Assembly: GCA_050084515.1 (NCBI GenBank)
Contig: CM114271.1
Coordinates: forward strand, 14,694,001 to 14,758,000
DNA: 64,000 nt
Reading direction: 5' to 3'
From: Blasia pusilla
Lineage: Eukaryota > Marchantiophyta > Marchantiopsida > Blasiales
The notes beneath the pieces were generated by a model. It saw only the letters and a list, made by a program, of their open reading frames with translations, ran no database searches and was not told where the DNA came from. Positions 45,689 through 57,839 of this stretch are shown one piece after another; positions within the stretch are counted from its first letter, which is position 1, and every line of letters starts with the position of its first letter. Both the position numbers and the translations under genes were made by a program.

Positions 45689-48136
45689 TTAATTAGCAAA
45701 AACATACTTTGCATCAAGGTATGATGTAGTCTCGTCAACAATGTCATTTGCATTGGATGTATCCATATTCTTTGACAATTTAAAGGACACGGCACCATAC
45801 ACCTTATAAACATATTTGTTTAAGTATTTAACGGCAAACACACTACTTGTGATTTCCAAGTTAATGTGACAATAAAAAATGGTGGATAGCATTGGATTGT
45901 AGGGCACAATCCAACGAGTGTCCAATGAATGTTCAGACTTGATTATTGCCCTCCCATTCTCCAAACTATAAAAACATAGTAAGAAATCATAAATACATCA
46001 ACGTCATATGCCCTATAGTAATAAATATAAGCAAAGATAAAAGAATCCTTATCTGCGAAAAATTGGATAACCGTCTTCCGTCTCTACAGTGTTGGCCGCA
46101 AAAGCTTTAAGATAGTCTTTTGTATATTTTTTTGTTTCCTTATCCATATATGGAGCATTAGGATTTAATGGTCCACATGGCCCATGAACCATGCGATTAG
46201 CAAGAGTAGAATACAACATTGGATGGATAGATTGATCAGGGAATTCAGTTGAAATGATACGATCATAATCATAAGTGGTACGTGATTTATCCTCATGACC
46301 TAATATAATAAGAACGTGCACATGCGGAAAACCTGTTTTGTGGAATTCCACCACATGGATGCATCCAACAACTTGACCCAATATTTTCTTCTTGATGATA
46401 AGTCGTAATAACTCCTTCTTTTTCTTCTAAAAAATCCGTATCACCAAATGTGATCGGCCTGCAGTTGATTGACCAAGGAGTAAGGCTGATGTAATCTCCT
46501 CCCACTTTGGATTATATGTCATGGTCAAAAAGTGGTCATGCTTTCCCAAATTCCTCACAATTGCCATTGCATCTTGATACAATTGATGTTTGTGATGTGG
46601 CCCTCCAATAAAAGAAGGAGATAACACAATGCGTCTCCCAAACCTTCGACTATCCACATATTATCAATGCATGGCATCTTTTACACCGTGATATCATTTG
46701 GCCCTCAACTCCTTCTGATTTAACTAAACCCAAGATAAGGGTTGCATCTCTATAGTGGCATAGAGGTCAATCATATATTCTTGGGTAAGTTGACCAAACC
46801 ACAATAACTGATTGTCATCTTCGCCTCCAGTTCGCGTTTGAATTCGAAAACATGCAAATTCCAGCGCTATAACACTCTTTGTTTTCCTTCCACAATAGTA
46901 TCAGCGTCAACTCTTCCTTCATCATCACCATCTTTTGAAGGTTCAATGTGTCCCTCCTCATGAATAATGCGGCCCAATTGTTGGGATTCTCTATAGCCTT
47001 TGATTCTCCCAAAGGGTATTCCAAGATGCCAACCAACTTCACAATAGATAGATAATAGAACAAAGTGTAATGGAATATATGCTTCATTGAGGTCAGATAT
47101 GCGCTTCACTCCCCTTCCATGTAGCCGTACAATAATATCACGATGGTCAACATGTTCACTTCCATCACCCAGCAAAATAGCAGCAACCTCAGAAGCAGTT
47201 GGTAAGTTATAACGCTTTGCATTGAGACCTCTCTTGCTTGCCTTGAGGATGATCTGCATATTAAGGTCACTTGCTTCATATGCCATATGACAAAAAAAAC
47301 TTCACATATGGATTGGATTCACATAATATGTCTTGTGGCCCTTTTAGAATGTCTATATTAAGATCAGATGATATGGACATAATTCTTCCACGATTCTCCA
47401 ATTCATTTGCAGTATCATGGATGTAGAGTTGAGCAATTTGGGAATGACCCCCTATCTCAAGATGTAAAAGGTCCAATAGAATGATAGATCCTGCCTTGGA
47501 CCCTAAAGTGTCCAGTGCCACCAATTTTTTCATTTACATACACTCCAGTAGATGCAAGTTGGAGTGCAAAATTGTAAGCTCGAGCATGTGTAAAAAGATG
47601 ATGACTTCTAGGATCAACACCCAGAATCAATGATTTCAAAAATGGAGGTGTTGATTTCAAAAGAGGTAACTCGATTCTCCCATGGCCATAACGCATACCA
47701 TATGTTGAATCACTAACTTTCTACCTTTGATAATTGCACATTTCCAATGCAAAACATAACATGATGGGCATATCTCTGTCATAGAACCCAATGTATGACA
47801 ATTGTTAGTACGATTCAAACTCCTTTGTAATTGCAACTTCTTAATATCACTTTCTTGGAAATTTGGTTGCCTTGCAAGATTGAGTAATGTATTCAATCTT
47901 CCAACCCCATTAATATTAGGCAACAGACGAATTCTAGAAGCATTTGGTATAGTGGCACTTTGTGGAGATAACACAACTCCATCAATGGTAGAAGATAGGT
48001 GATCTACTCTTAACCTTACTTCATCCCCCATATGGGAAAGAGTCGAAGAATTCTCAACAACTTCGTGTTCAACCTGAATGGGAAGAGTGGTAGGTAATTC
48101 AACCCATGGTGTCACATAAGTAGTTGGTATAGTCAT
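45689..48136 (-). pseudogene. Helitron Rep (HUH endonuclease) N-terminal region
   Basis: From 48136: a Cys-containing entry segment (CPSCYVLHWKC). Then 47696-47276 has RIELPLLKSTPPFLKSLI and HARAYNFALQLAST. 47286-46815 follows with IIVRLHGRGVKRISDLNEAY. The Rep core at 46657-46049 has MAIVRNLGKHDHFLTMTYNPKW and FHKTGFPHVHVLI (the HUH metal motif as HVH). 45964-45689 carries AVKYLNKYVYK with the catalytic Tyr region. The protein nicks and joins Helitron ends. Four or more frame breaks lie between these blocks. Confidence 0.92.
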
Positions 48137-49284
48137 GGATATATTCTCAATAACTTCATGTTCAACCAGAATGTGAAGAATGTTATGTAACTCAACTCGT
48201 GGTGTTACATAAGTAGTTGGCCTGGTCGTGGATATATTTTTGATAACTTGATTGAGTCCACTATCTGGTAACTCAAATCTTGATGATATACCAATGCGAT
48301 TTATGGATAGAAGGTTAGCTTCTTGATTTTCTCCTACCGTTACTCCATCCTCAATAAAAGGCCCGATAAAATATCAACATATTATAAAGAATAAATACAA
48401 ATAAAGATGACCAATGAAATATTTTGAGCGAAGATTAAAAAAATTTAGATATGTACCTCATAAACTGACTATCAATAGTCATGAGGTCCTTATTTGGAAT
48501 AGTTGAAATACTCTTAACTACCAAAGTAGGTTCAAGTTGAACATTAAGCGCTTTCCTTCTTTTTATATACTCTTGATAAGAACTCCTCTTCTTTTCTTTG
48601 AGAGCTTCCATTTTATCAGCAGGAATAACACGCTTTCATTTTTGGGCTTCGCCGCGTAGAACCTTCCAAAAATCACGTATATCGATATGATTTGATGAAA
48701 TGGGAAGTCTGGAACAACCAATGAATGTTAAGAACAAAGGGAGTTGAGATTATGTAGAGTGAATTTGAAAATACTAAATAGTGGTTAATGCATTCAACTT
48801 ACATTGGAGATATAACGAGGAGAAGTTCATCTTCAACATGTGTTTTTTTGTGCTAAGATTTCCTTGCGACGGACACTACTTTTTTGCTGCATGTTTGCTC
48901 GCATCAAATTTTGGAAGTCGTTCAAATCTGTTGGGTTTGATGGAACAAAAAGTCTTTGCAAAATTTCATGATCAGAGTATAAACTTAGGAAAAATGGCAC
49001 GGAAGACATCATCGTGGAAATGGAACAAAGCCATAAAGCAAAGGTGCTTACATTAGAGATGTGTTCTTCGATTCTTCAATTTGTGTCTCTAAAATTCGTT
49101 GCAGAATTGGTATATTTGTGATAACGTCGAGTGGTTGTCTCTCCAAGTCCAGTAATAATCCACCGACTCTCACCATCTATATGACACATCGCAAAACTAT
49201 TAATCAAACTTGAGAATTAAAATTAAATAATAAGAGAAATAAAAAAATAAATCCATTTAATTATAAAAAGTAGGATATCACAGG
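48137..49284. other. Helitron 5' region; no gene recognised
   Basis: Fragments such as a Lys/Arg-rich minus frame near 48540-48660 may be the first Rep exons. A near copy of the 48035-48125 phrase (CAACTTCGTGTTCAACC, GTGGTGTCACATAAGTAGTTGG) recurs at 48145-48225, a local duplication of about 90 bp. No clear promoter is seen. Confidence 0.45.
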
Positions 49285-49285
49285 A

Positions 49286-51392
49286 TAAAAAAACTCCATT
49301 ATGAACAAAGAAATTTTTCTCAATCAACACATCTCCGATACGAGTTTTGACAGATAGACAAGCACCATAGAGTTCACCTTTTTGGTTGTTAGCCGCTCGT
49401 AGTATCCATCCATGCCCTGTATCAATTGGCCACATCCCTTTGCGTATACACTTTGCGACATGATGTTGAACTCCAAACCATGATCAACAAGAGCCAAAAT
49501 TGACTCTTGAAGATAGCCAAGTCAAACTCTAGCCTCTGTCGTTGCACGCGCCCAATATGGCCGAGACTAGTGTCCACCATTGTGCCTTTCTTCACCTTGT
49601 TCTGTCAAGGCTTCTCCTACTCTCGCCTCTTCTCCTTATAAGTCAAGCTTTTGTCCAAAAACTTGGCAAACCTCTTCATCTTCTTCTTCTCTTATGTTAG
49701 TATCCAATGCGCTCACCATCACCATATTTGCACTCATCTGCCTTTTCCTTTTGATCACATCTATGATCAACTCATGAAAGTCACGTTTGGCTATGCCTAA
49801 GACTTCCCTAAAAGGAAACTCTATTTTCGCACCCAAAATCCTCTCCTCAAGAATCTCCTTCAAATTCGTGCTTATCTCTATATCAGATTGCAACTTGTAT
49901 GTAGGAGTTTTACCCTTGGTTTTCTTAGAAGACCTCAATTCTTTCTCCTTAATTCCACCTTCTTTCATATGAGAATCCATCATAAATTCAGATGTAGAAG
50001 GCCCTTCTTCTCTTGATGGTTGCGCCTCTGGTTGCCCTTTCCTTCTTGCGATCCTAGCTCTTCTTGTTGCTTCTTCAAGATCAACACCATCATTGTCGCA
50101 TCTCCTATTCTCCTCCATACTAGCATCTTGCCAACTACATTTTTCTCTTGTGCTAGGTATGGTTTAACACACCCAACTTCCACTGGATCATCCAATCCTG
50201 TTAGATGACGGATAGTCTCAGCCCCTCGTAGCATCACTTCTTGAGGAAATTTTAATGATTCACTTCTAGCTATAGATATAATAGGCGCTTCTATTTTTAT
50301 TGCAAAGATATCATAATCTAATGCTGTAGTGGCAACTCCCACTTGACCTCTCACTAAGCCTATCATTCCTCCTCTACCAAAGTTCGTATTCAACGACATA
50401 TCAGTCTGCGTTGAATGAATCTTTGAAGTTTACTATTCCATTCCTAAGAGCTTCTGAAAACTCATCACATTCTCGACGTTGATGCTCAACACTATCACAC
50501 CATATACATCTTCTCACAAAGTTCCTACTTGTCGAAGGAGCACCAACACTAGGATTCCTATCAAGTTTAAATTCAGCCATTTCTACTCTCAACTCTCTCA
50601 AACCTTTCACCAACTCATCAATGGCAAAATCTTCAAGCTTTGTTGACATGGGCTTAGGCAATGGATTTAAAATTGATACCTCAAACTTGAATAGTGCACT
50701 TCTACCTCTACTTTGACTTTACTTTGTGAGGATAACAACAACTTCTTCCACTTTCTTCCAATTAGTGTTGACACCTCCTTCTTTGGTCTTGTCCGCCAAT
50801 ATTATGAAAAGCTTGTCCTCCAAATTCTCATTAGCCGCCTCAAGGAATATCTCGGTTTTCCTCAAGTCTAGAGTTTCCCTTTCAGAAGAAGAAAGTTGAA
50901 AAAACCGCTTCTCAAACTCGGGCTACAATTCATTTGGAGTCATTCCCTTCCAGGGACGTTGCTCTATCCATTCTAGAAAACTTTTCTTAGTTGCACGATC
51001 CACATCATTATCGAAGATTCGCCTTTCAGAAATTGCTCATACTCCTCCCACGAGGTTGGATATTCTACTCTCAACTACTTTACTTGACTCCGGATCTTTG
51101 GTATTACAGCTAACTCAAAACTTGACACCATATCACCTTCGGATACACGGTTTACCTCAATCTCACAAACGTACTCTCGAATGTACTTGGTCATGTTTTT
51201 CCCATCAAATCTCCCCAACTTCTTTATAATCGTTTGTAGAGTCCTTTTTGATCTTTGCTCTCCTATGTGAACTCCTCTTTGCTCACTCAACAATGGTGTC
51301 AAAGTTTGGAGAAGATCCTCAACTCTCTTAGTTCCCATTGATGAAGTACTATCAAAAGTAGTCATCTTGATAAGACTCCAACTTGCAAACAC
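49286..51392 (-). pseudogene. Ty3/gypsy gag and protease (second gypsy family)
   Basis: Gag starts near 51365-51392 (MTTFDSTSSMG) with LGRFDGKNMTKYIREY. The zinc knuckle is CIWCDSVEHQRREC at about 50510-50470. 50118-49636 has KLQSDIEISTNLKEILEERI and KRDFHELIIDVIKRKRQ, a linker typical of this gypsy family. The protease is split near 49440: ILALVDHGLEFNIMS (DHG in place of D-S/D-G), then PIDTGHGWILRA and SVKTRIGDVLIEKNFFV. The text stops at 49286 where the Helitron begins. Confidence 0.85.
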
Positions 51393-51449
51393 AATCTACC
51401 GCCTCAAAGAGCTCTCAGTGGAAGCATCATGTGTCGTATCGAGAGTCTT

Positions 51450-52688
51450 TCTTCGGACCTTCTAGCTGCAGCAGACGTGGTTGATGCAAGTCACACTCTA
51501 TAAGAAGTTCTCATTTGTCACTAAAAAATTATTATGTAAACCCTCCATTCTCTCACGACATGAATCACGAATGGTAGTGTCGAGGCGATCACTTCTTCAT
51601 AAAATGTGACTATGAAATTCCTAACTATGAAGTCCATGTAAACTACTTTACATTTGTACACAAGAAAAATAACACAACTGGTGTTAAACCCTACTCGAGA
51701 AAGCCTATTGACGTCCATAGATTGCTATATAAGAACATACAAAGTACAATCCCATGTTCTTCCGTATGTGACTGTAGGAAAAATCACCCGACTTGGAGAT
51801 TGTATGACTTGGTTCATGAATTCCTTCCCAAAGTGATAAACTAGATAGCGAGTGAACTAGTGCCTATCTACAAAGAGAATCTTGACGTGGTACGGGTTAA
51901 GAAAAGGAAAATCGGACACAACTCGTGCTCCATTCATATCCATATTTGATAAACATTTTCTATTCTCCTCTAGAATGGATTTGGCGGAGTTGATTTCCCA
52001 AGAGAGGTAATCCACTCTCATTGGGAAAATAAAAATCCAAACCATCCACTATTTCTAGTATGACTAAACTCCCATAAGGTGACAAGTCTCTCATCTCCAC
52101 ACATACCACACACTATAATCCTCTCAAAAAGTATATCATGTTATTCTCAAGTTAATCCACTCTCATTGGAAGAGCAAGCAATCCCAAAGCCATCCGCTCA
52201 AGAGTGACATTAGAAACTCAAGATTTGAAGTAGAAGATGATGAACCCTTGAAGGTCCATCCTCTTTATATAATCACAAGGGATCCACAAAAGTACGAAAT
52301 ATGACTAATCTTATCTTGTGCCATATGGCTTCCTCCCAAGGCTTACCCAATCACATTTTGACATAAGTAGATTATCTCTTATATCTTCCAAAATATCCTG
52401 TTTTACTCACTTCATATCTTCCAAACTACTCCAACTACCCTAGCCACCAACCAAGACTACCTTTATTTTCTTTCATTAAAGCATCAATCCCACTACTTTA
52501 CTTTTATAATCTGATCTTTTATTCATTACCTTTTTTTCTAAAGTTGGGCCCGCACAAATGAGTCACCCTAAAGAGGTATAAACATGATAATTTCATTTTC
52601 CTAGGCTAATTTACTTAATACCAATAAAAATCTCTCTAACACTTAATGAGAGAGGATTTTACACATTGGGTGATTTTACTGTACGACA
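51450..52688 (-). repeat. Ty3/gypsy LTR (second family)
   Basis: On the minus strand the polypurine tract GGAGGGGGTGAATG is followed at 52688 by TGTCGTACAGTAAAATC, the LTR start. The integrase end of a gypsy pol lies just upstream and a gag of the same strand just downstream, so this LTR stands between pol and gag. Its end, near 51450-51500, could not be fixed; no clear primer binding site was recognised. No gene is seen inside. Confidence 0.65.
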
Positions 52689-52795
52689 TTCACCCCCTCC
52701 AAATATGCACATGCTCCGGTATATGCCAAAAATATATATACTTCTTGTTATTTCACTCACACTTTATTTTTGCTGTGTTTCTAAACACATTGAGT

Positions 52796-54342
52796 TTAAA
52801 TCAAAAAATCTCTCTCGTCTACGGAAATCTTGACCTTTTTTCCTACAATGGGCAGCTTGAGGATTATTCCATCTAGTTCACGTAGTTTGTAAGTGGCATT
52901 GTCAAAAGCAAAGACTACAAGGTATGGACCAAACCAACGACGTGCAAACTTCTTAATTGTACTATGCTGGTTTTTGAGGCTGTTGTCATGCACCAAGATC
53001 CAATCTCCTTCTCTTATAGGCTCCTTCCGAATTCGATGAGTTTTGTCAAAGCGCTACATATTTTTCAACCTTGCTTTCTTCATTTTGACTAATGCTTCTA
53101 CAATATCTTCTTCACGCCAATATAGCTCGTGTATTCGAACTGTGAGGAGCTCTTCCCTATCGAGCCCGTTCTCCCACGGCAAACCCATCCAAGTGGGAAT
53201 ATCTCCTTTGCTGGCATTCTTGGCTTTTGACATGTCATCAACTCTGTAGGCATGAACCCTATAACGGTGTTGTGAATGGTTTTGATTGCCCATAAAGCAA
53301 ATAGAAGCAATCTAGGCCAATCAGTATAACAATCTCCACACGCCTGTAACAATGCTTGAATAATTGGCGGATTTCCCGTTTCACTCTTGCCATTTGCCTC
53401 TGGATTCATGGAGGTTGTTAATCTCGATTGGACTCCATACCTCTTGAAGAACTCTCGTGCTTCCTCCGCATTCAGCTCACCTCTATCTCCATGGATTCTC
53501 CCGACACTCCCATATCAAGCAAAAATATCCTCTAGAATAAAACGACATATAGGCTATGTTGTTTTAAGTCCTCTCTTCTACAAAGTTGGAAAACTCTTCT
53601 CGTTCTAGGACCAAGTATCGCTTTCCCCAAAGACCTAGTGGCATAACAACTAGATCTATAACCCAATGATGATGAATAGACAAAGGATACGTAGGTTTAA
53701 GTCCATCTCTCATCCTCATTTTTTATTGAAACTGACATTCAACACATGACCCAACATATCTCTCAACATCCTTGTACATGCCTTTCCACAAATACCTCTC
53801 TTTTATCTTGGTGAAAGTTGCCCAAGTACTTCTATGTCCTACCCATAAAGAATTGTGGAATTCTTTGAGCACTTGCATTTTTATCCCAGTGTCATCCACC
53901 ACCCGTAAGGGCATTCCATCTCTCCTCTTTGGCCTTTTCCAAAGATATCCATTTTGTAGTAGATAGCCATATGCCTTATGCCGAATCTCCTTAAAGAACT
54001 TATCTATCCACCCTCCGTCCCTTTGCAGAGTGCTTCAATAGCGCCCTATTTCTTTTAACCTGCCTTCATACAAATTCTCTTTGAAGGCTAGAACATCCTC
54101 TATGCCACCCTGTTCTTGAGATGACACTTGCCATACATATGCATCATCCTCATCTATCTCAATTGCCTCCATATCTTCTTCTTGAGTAAATCTAGCTCTA
54201 GAGAACATATCAACTACTAAGTTCTCTTTTCCAGCTATATGCCTCAATTGTGGATTTAAGGACCTAATATAGGCTATCCAAGGTAACATGGCTATATCTG
54301 GACTTATAAAATTTACTGTGATTCCTAATGCGCTCCCTAGTT
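52796..54342 (-). pseudogene. Ty3/gypsy RNase H end and integrase (second family)
   Basis: From 54320: PWIAYIRSLNPQLRHIAGKEN, then VVDMFSRARF (end of RNase H). The zinc-binding HHCC domain follows (EFHNSLWVGHRSTWATFTKI, CVECQFQ; 53914-53723). The core is fragmentary: NPEANGKSETGNPPIIQALL carries the Glu region and LLFALWAIKTIHNTVIGFMP the helix after it. The C-terminal domain (FARRWFGPYLVVFAFDNATYKL) is at 52996-52796. The first core Asp lies in frame-shifted text around 53500-53600. It ends 108 bp before the LTR. Confidence 0.85.
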
Positions 54343-54879
54343 ATGAAAGTTTAAGACGATGCTGGTAGGCTATGCAAATTAATTGCCATGTGTAGGTTTA
54401 GGAGTTACTATTTTATGTTCGGTCGGTTTAGGTTGAGGTCGTTCGCAAGTCCTCTGTAGTTTCTTACGCGGATTTTTGTACTACACAAAAATTGACCACA
54501 ATAGGTCGCTACCGCTGAAGGTATTGGGAGAGTACCTTCATTGTGGACTCTTCTATGGGGGCTATGAACCTCGGCACTTTGGTCTACATGTCTTATTAGT
54601 ATCATAACTCGCCCCGAGGCCAACAATGCCAGCTAGTTACATGTGAGTGCGCAAGTAGGGTTAAAGTCTAGAGTACTCGATCTGAGTACTTCGAGATAGA
54701 GAAGGCCAAGTGTAAAGCCATTCGTACATACATATTTCATCTTACACCGTGTATCCCCAAGCAACTTTCATTCTCAAGTAAGTTTTACATGTCTGTAGAT
54801 TACTATGCTACTCATGATCTACGGAGTTGAGTCTTCCTAGCTATCAAGTGAGAGCATAATCTAGATGTTCACTACAACA
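54343..54879 (-). repeat. LTR of a third LTR element, with polypurine tract
   Basis: Bounded TG...CA on either strand. On the minus strand a purine run (AAAAAGGGAAAAAAGGAAAAGG, 54901-54880, split here only for display) directly precedes TGTTGTAGTGAACATC. It is the 3' LTR of an element whose body survives only to about 55076. It cuts the gypsy RNase H at 54342. No partner LTR is present. Confidence 0.75.
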
Positions 54880-55076
54880 CCTTTTCCTTTTTTCCCTTTT
54901 TGAGGCAACTTCTTAGTTGCGTCGAGATCTGAGCTAGGTGTAGTAGGTACAACAACAAGGCCGATTGAGCATCTCTCTGTCGATGGTGAACGACACTCTT
55001 ATGGGTTGGGTTGTGGTGTCTTCTGAAGTTTCTTTGCAGATTGTCCCTCAATAGCACATTCCTTTTCATTGCCAGG

Positions 55077-55554
55077 TGTCATGACCATACGGATTATGTC
55101 ATAGAGTATAGGGTGCTAGTAGAGGCCATACCTTATGTAGGGCTGTAGTGTCTAGGTAGAGATGCGGTTTCATACATAGGGTTGGGGGTTACTCCGTTGA
55201 GGGTGAATTTTCCAGTAGGGCCCGCTCTTAGGTTGGAGGATATACTGTGGAGTGTACTCAAAGAATTGTTAGTTCTTTGAGTTGAGCCTGTTGCGTTAGG
55301 AGTTAGCCTTGGTAGTGAGTAGAGCTCTTGGTTATGGTGGTTCCCGCAAGCTTCAATCTGGATTTTCCCATCATGAAGTGGGTTTGGCTCAATTGTATGT
55401 GATTCTATATGTGTTTTATGACAGTAGGTCTTTCACTCAAAGAACTAAAGTTGTGGTACACTTGTGTTTGTGGATGCTCTCGTCTATGTTATGTATGTAT
55501 GTGAGTATGATATATCAGCGATGTATGTTGTATGATGATGTGGATTCGCACGCC
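55077..55554 (+). repeat. Repeat B followed by repeat A
   Basis: 55077-55450 is repeat B (TGTCATGACCATACGG...). 55452-55554 is repeat A, a 103-104 bp unit from TGTGGTACACTTGTG to GATTCGCACG. Repeat A recurs twice at 57.08-57.66 kb on the minus strand. Together with that locus it forms a large inverted pair separated by about 1.5 kb. Confidence 0.93.
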
Positions 55555-57084
55555 ATAGGCCTCCTATGTTTATAAGGGGAAGTCCCTTGTTCCTCGAAGA
55601 GGATCTCATTTTTGGAGCTCCCACAGGATTTGGGAAATACCCTTTTTCTGATAACGCAGGGTGTTCCCCCACTGGTAGGGAGTCTTTTATTGCATCCTCG
55701 AAGTCGGGAGTGTGCTCGGGTGTAAGTCTCTCACCCCAAGGAGAAAATTTGTGGAAGTGGGATTTCTTCCACTTACTCAAATGCATACAGTCCTCTTGGG
55801 AAATCTGTGACCATTTGGAACTCTCCAACACTTGGAGATCACCTGACTTTACACCATAGTGCTTTTTTGATGATGTGGTCTTGGTAACGCTTTTTCCCTT
55901 CCCTTATGTTGACTTTTTCCTTGTGATCCTGGTTGCCATTCTATCTCATTCTTTTCTGTTGCTTGCTTGCTATGCTTGTAGGGTTGAGTCGTTGTTGGCT
56001 TAAAAGGAAGGGACGGGGAGCCGTTTGCGGCCTATCGAGCTGAAGCTGAAGTCGAACCTGAAGAAGCCTCTCGAGCAAAACCTGAAGTCAAACCTGAAGG
56101 AGCAGAAGTTGAAGTCAAACCTTTAGCTAGCTAGCGTTGTTGCAGAGTGGAGGTGTTGAAGTCGAGCGATATTCAAAGATATGTCGAATACATGCATTAT
56201 GGCAGGTAGATTGACACGTTTAGTAGAGCTACTTGAAAGCTTACCCTTATCGACTACAATCGTAAAGCTACTTGAATAATACATTAGTGTATAGTAGATC
56301 TGCAAGATCCCTAACACAACCTACTATATAGTTCTTATCGACTAAAGAAATGAACCTTAGTAGCTTAAGCCTCTCTGGCTTATGTAATACGAAACGCATT
56401 TACCTCTTCCAAGTAACGCCTCAAAGTGCATGCACAGAATGGAGTCTGTCAATTGGATGGAAGCAATAAAATTTTTTTTTGGTAAGCTCAAAACCCTAAG
56501 CACGATATATGACAACTCTTTGAGAAATGGGAGGGTGTCTACATCGACGGATATCCCTTGTCAGATCGTAACTGTTGGGTGGTAAAAAATTCAAAAAAAG
56601 CCGTGAGACCACTTTGGTGCAGATCTATGGAGGATCCATGAAAATCAAAAACCATAAGACTCACATGGGAAATACGCGTCCCAAGCTCCCCTCGAAACAC
56701 GTGCCGCAAAGGAAGGGAATCACATGAGAGGAACGCCCGAAATGGAATAAAGCATACTTTCAATTGTGTAGAGTGCCACCAGTCAATAACGCGAGGGTTT
56801 GCACTACAAGAGTGCATTGGCACTTAATAGATAGATTAGAGAGTGCTGCCTTGATTTTCAAACATCTCTATGCTTGACATGTGGCAACCGGGCAGCAAGA
56901 AAATGTTTTCCATTCTACGGACAATAATGAGTTGCACACTAGTATTATCAAAAGAGAATGGGGTTTGGTAACCCCTTCCTCCTTCTTTGACACTTAAAAC
57001 ATTTTGGCCTCTTGCGGTGTTGATACTTGTAGTGTTTTCCATGTGGCTTAACATGTTTAGGTATAATAGATGATTTAAGAGATG
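55555..57084. other. No gene recognised between inverted repeats
   Basis: No supported gene. A degenerate repeat of about 18-21 bp (CCTGAAGTCAAACC) occurs five or so times at 56038-56122 and would encode a Glu/Pro/Lys-rich run. Frames at 55566-55859 (plus) and 56539-56823 (minus) have no recognised motif. Confidence 0.45.
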
Positions 57085-57664
57085 TGTCGTGTGAATCCAC
57101 ATCATCATACAACATACATCGCTCATATACCATACTCACATACATACATAACATAGACGAGAGCATCCACAAACACAAGTGTACCACAATTGAAATCCGT
57201 GAAAGACCTACTGTCATAAAATACATATAGAATCACATACAATCGAGCCAAACCCACTCCACGATGGGAGAATCTAGGTCAAAGCTTGCGGGAACCACCA
57301 TAGCCAAGAGCTCTACTCACTACCAAGGCTAACTCCCAACGCAACAGGCTCAACTCAAAGAACTAATTGTTCTTTGAGTGCACTCCACACTATATCGTCC
57401 AACCTAAGAGCGGGCCCTATTGGAAAAATCACCCTCAACTGAGTAACCCCCAACCCTATGTATGAAACCGCATCTCTACCTAGACATTGCGGCCCTACAT
57501 AAGGTATGGCCTCTACTAGCACACTATACTCTACGACATAATCCGTATGGTCATGACAACTGTCGTGCAAATCCACATCGTCATACAACATACATCGCTG
57601 ATATACCATACTCACATACATACATAACATAGACGAGAGCATCCACAAACACAAGTGTACTACA
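57085..57664 (-). repeat. Repeats A-B-A, 3' LTR region of the methyltransferase element
   Basis: On the minus strand: repeat A (57664-57561, TGTAGTACAC to CACGACA), repeat B (57558-57197), then a second A (57188-57085). The first A starts right after the purine-rich tract AGGGGAGCAAG that ends the element body, as expected of a 3' LTR start. Each A is 104 bp with TG/CA ends. The arrangement could be a short LTR, an LTR with internal repeats, or a small element with 104-bp terminal repeats. I could not decide. Confidence 0.75.
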
Positions 57665-57839
57665 ACTTGCTCCCCTAACTGGCGGTTAGGTCCCTCTAAC
57701 TCCCAAGTAGCCCTATACATCTACTACATGCTATACACCTTCTTGGGTGCACGAATCAAAAGGCCGGGTGCTAGGTTGCCCCATCGTTAGTTGCATATCT
57801 GTAATCCATATCAAGCAAAGATCAATTCATCAACCTCTC

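Larger units (their letters stand above)
40269..49285 (-). mobile_element. Helitron rolling-circle transposon with RepHel gene
   Basis: Read on the minus strand, the 5' terminus is A|TCCTGTGATATCC at 49285. The 3' terminus is GGTGCATCGCACGGGCATTCTAACTAG|T at 40272-40269, with a short GTGC/GCAC hairpin about 10 bases before CTAG, the Helitron hallmark. The 9 kb between them encodes a replication initiator and a PIF1-like helicase on the same strand. The outside flanks differ: gypsy sequence beyond 49286, gyrase gene flank below 40268. The two ends may therefore belong to different insertions, or a rearrangement followed. Confidence 0.75.
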
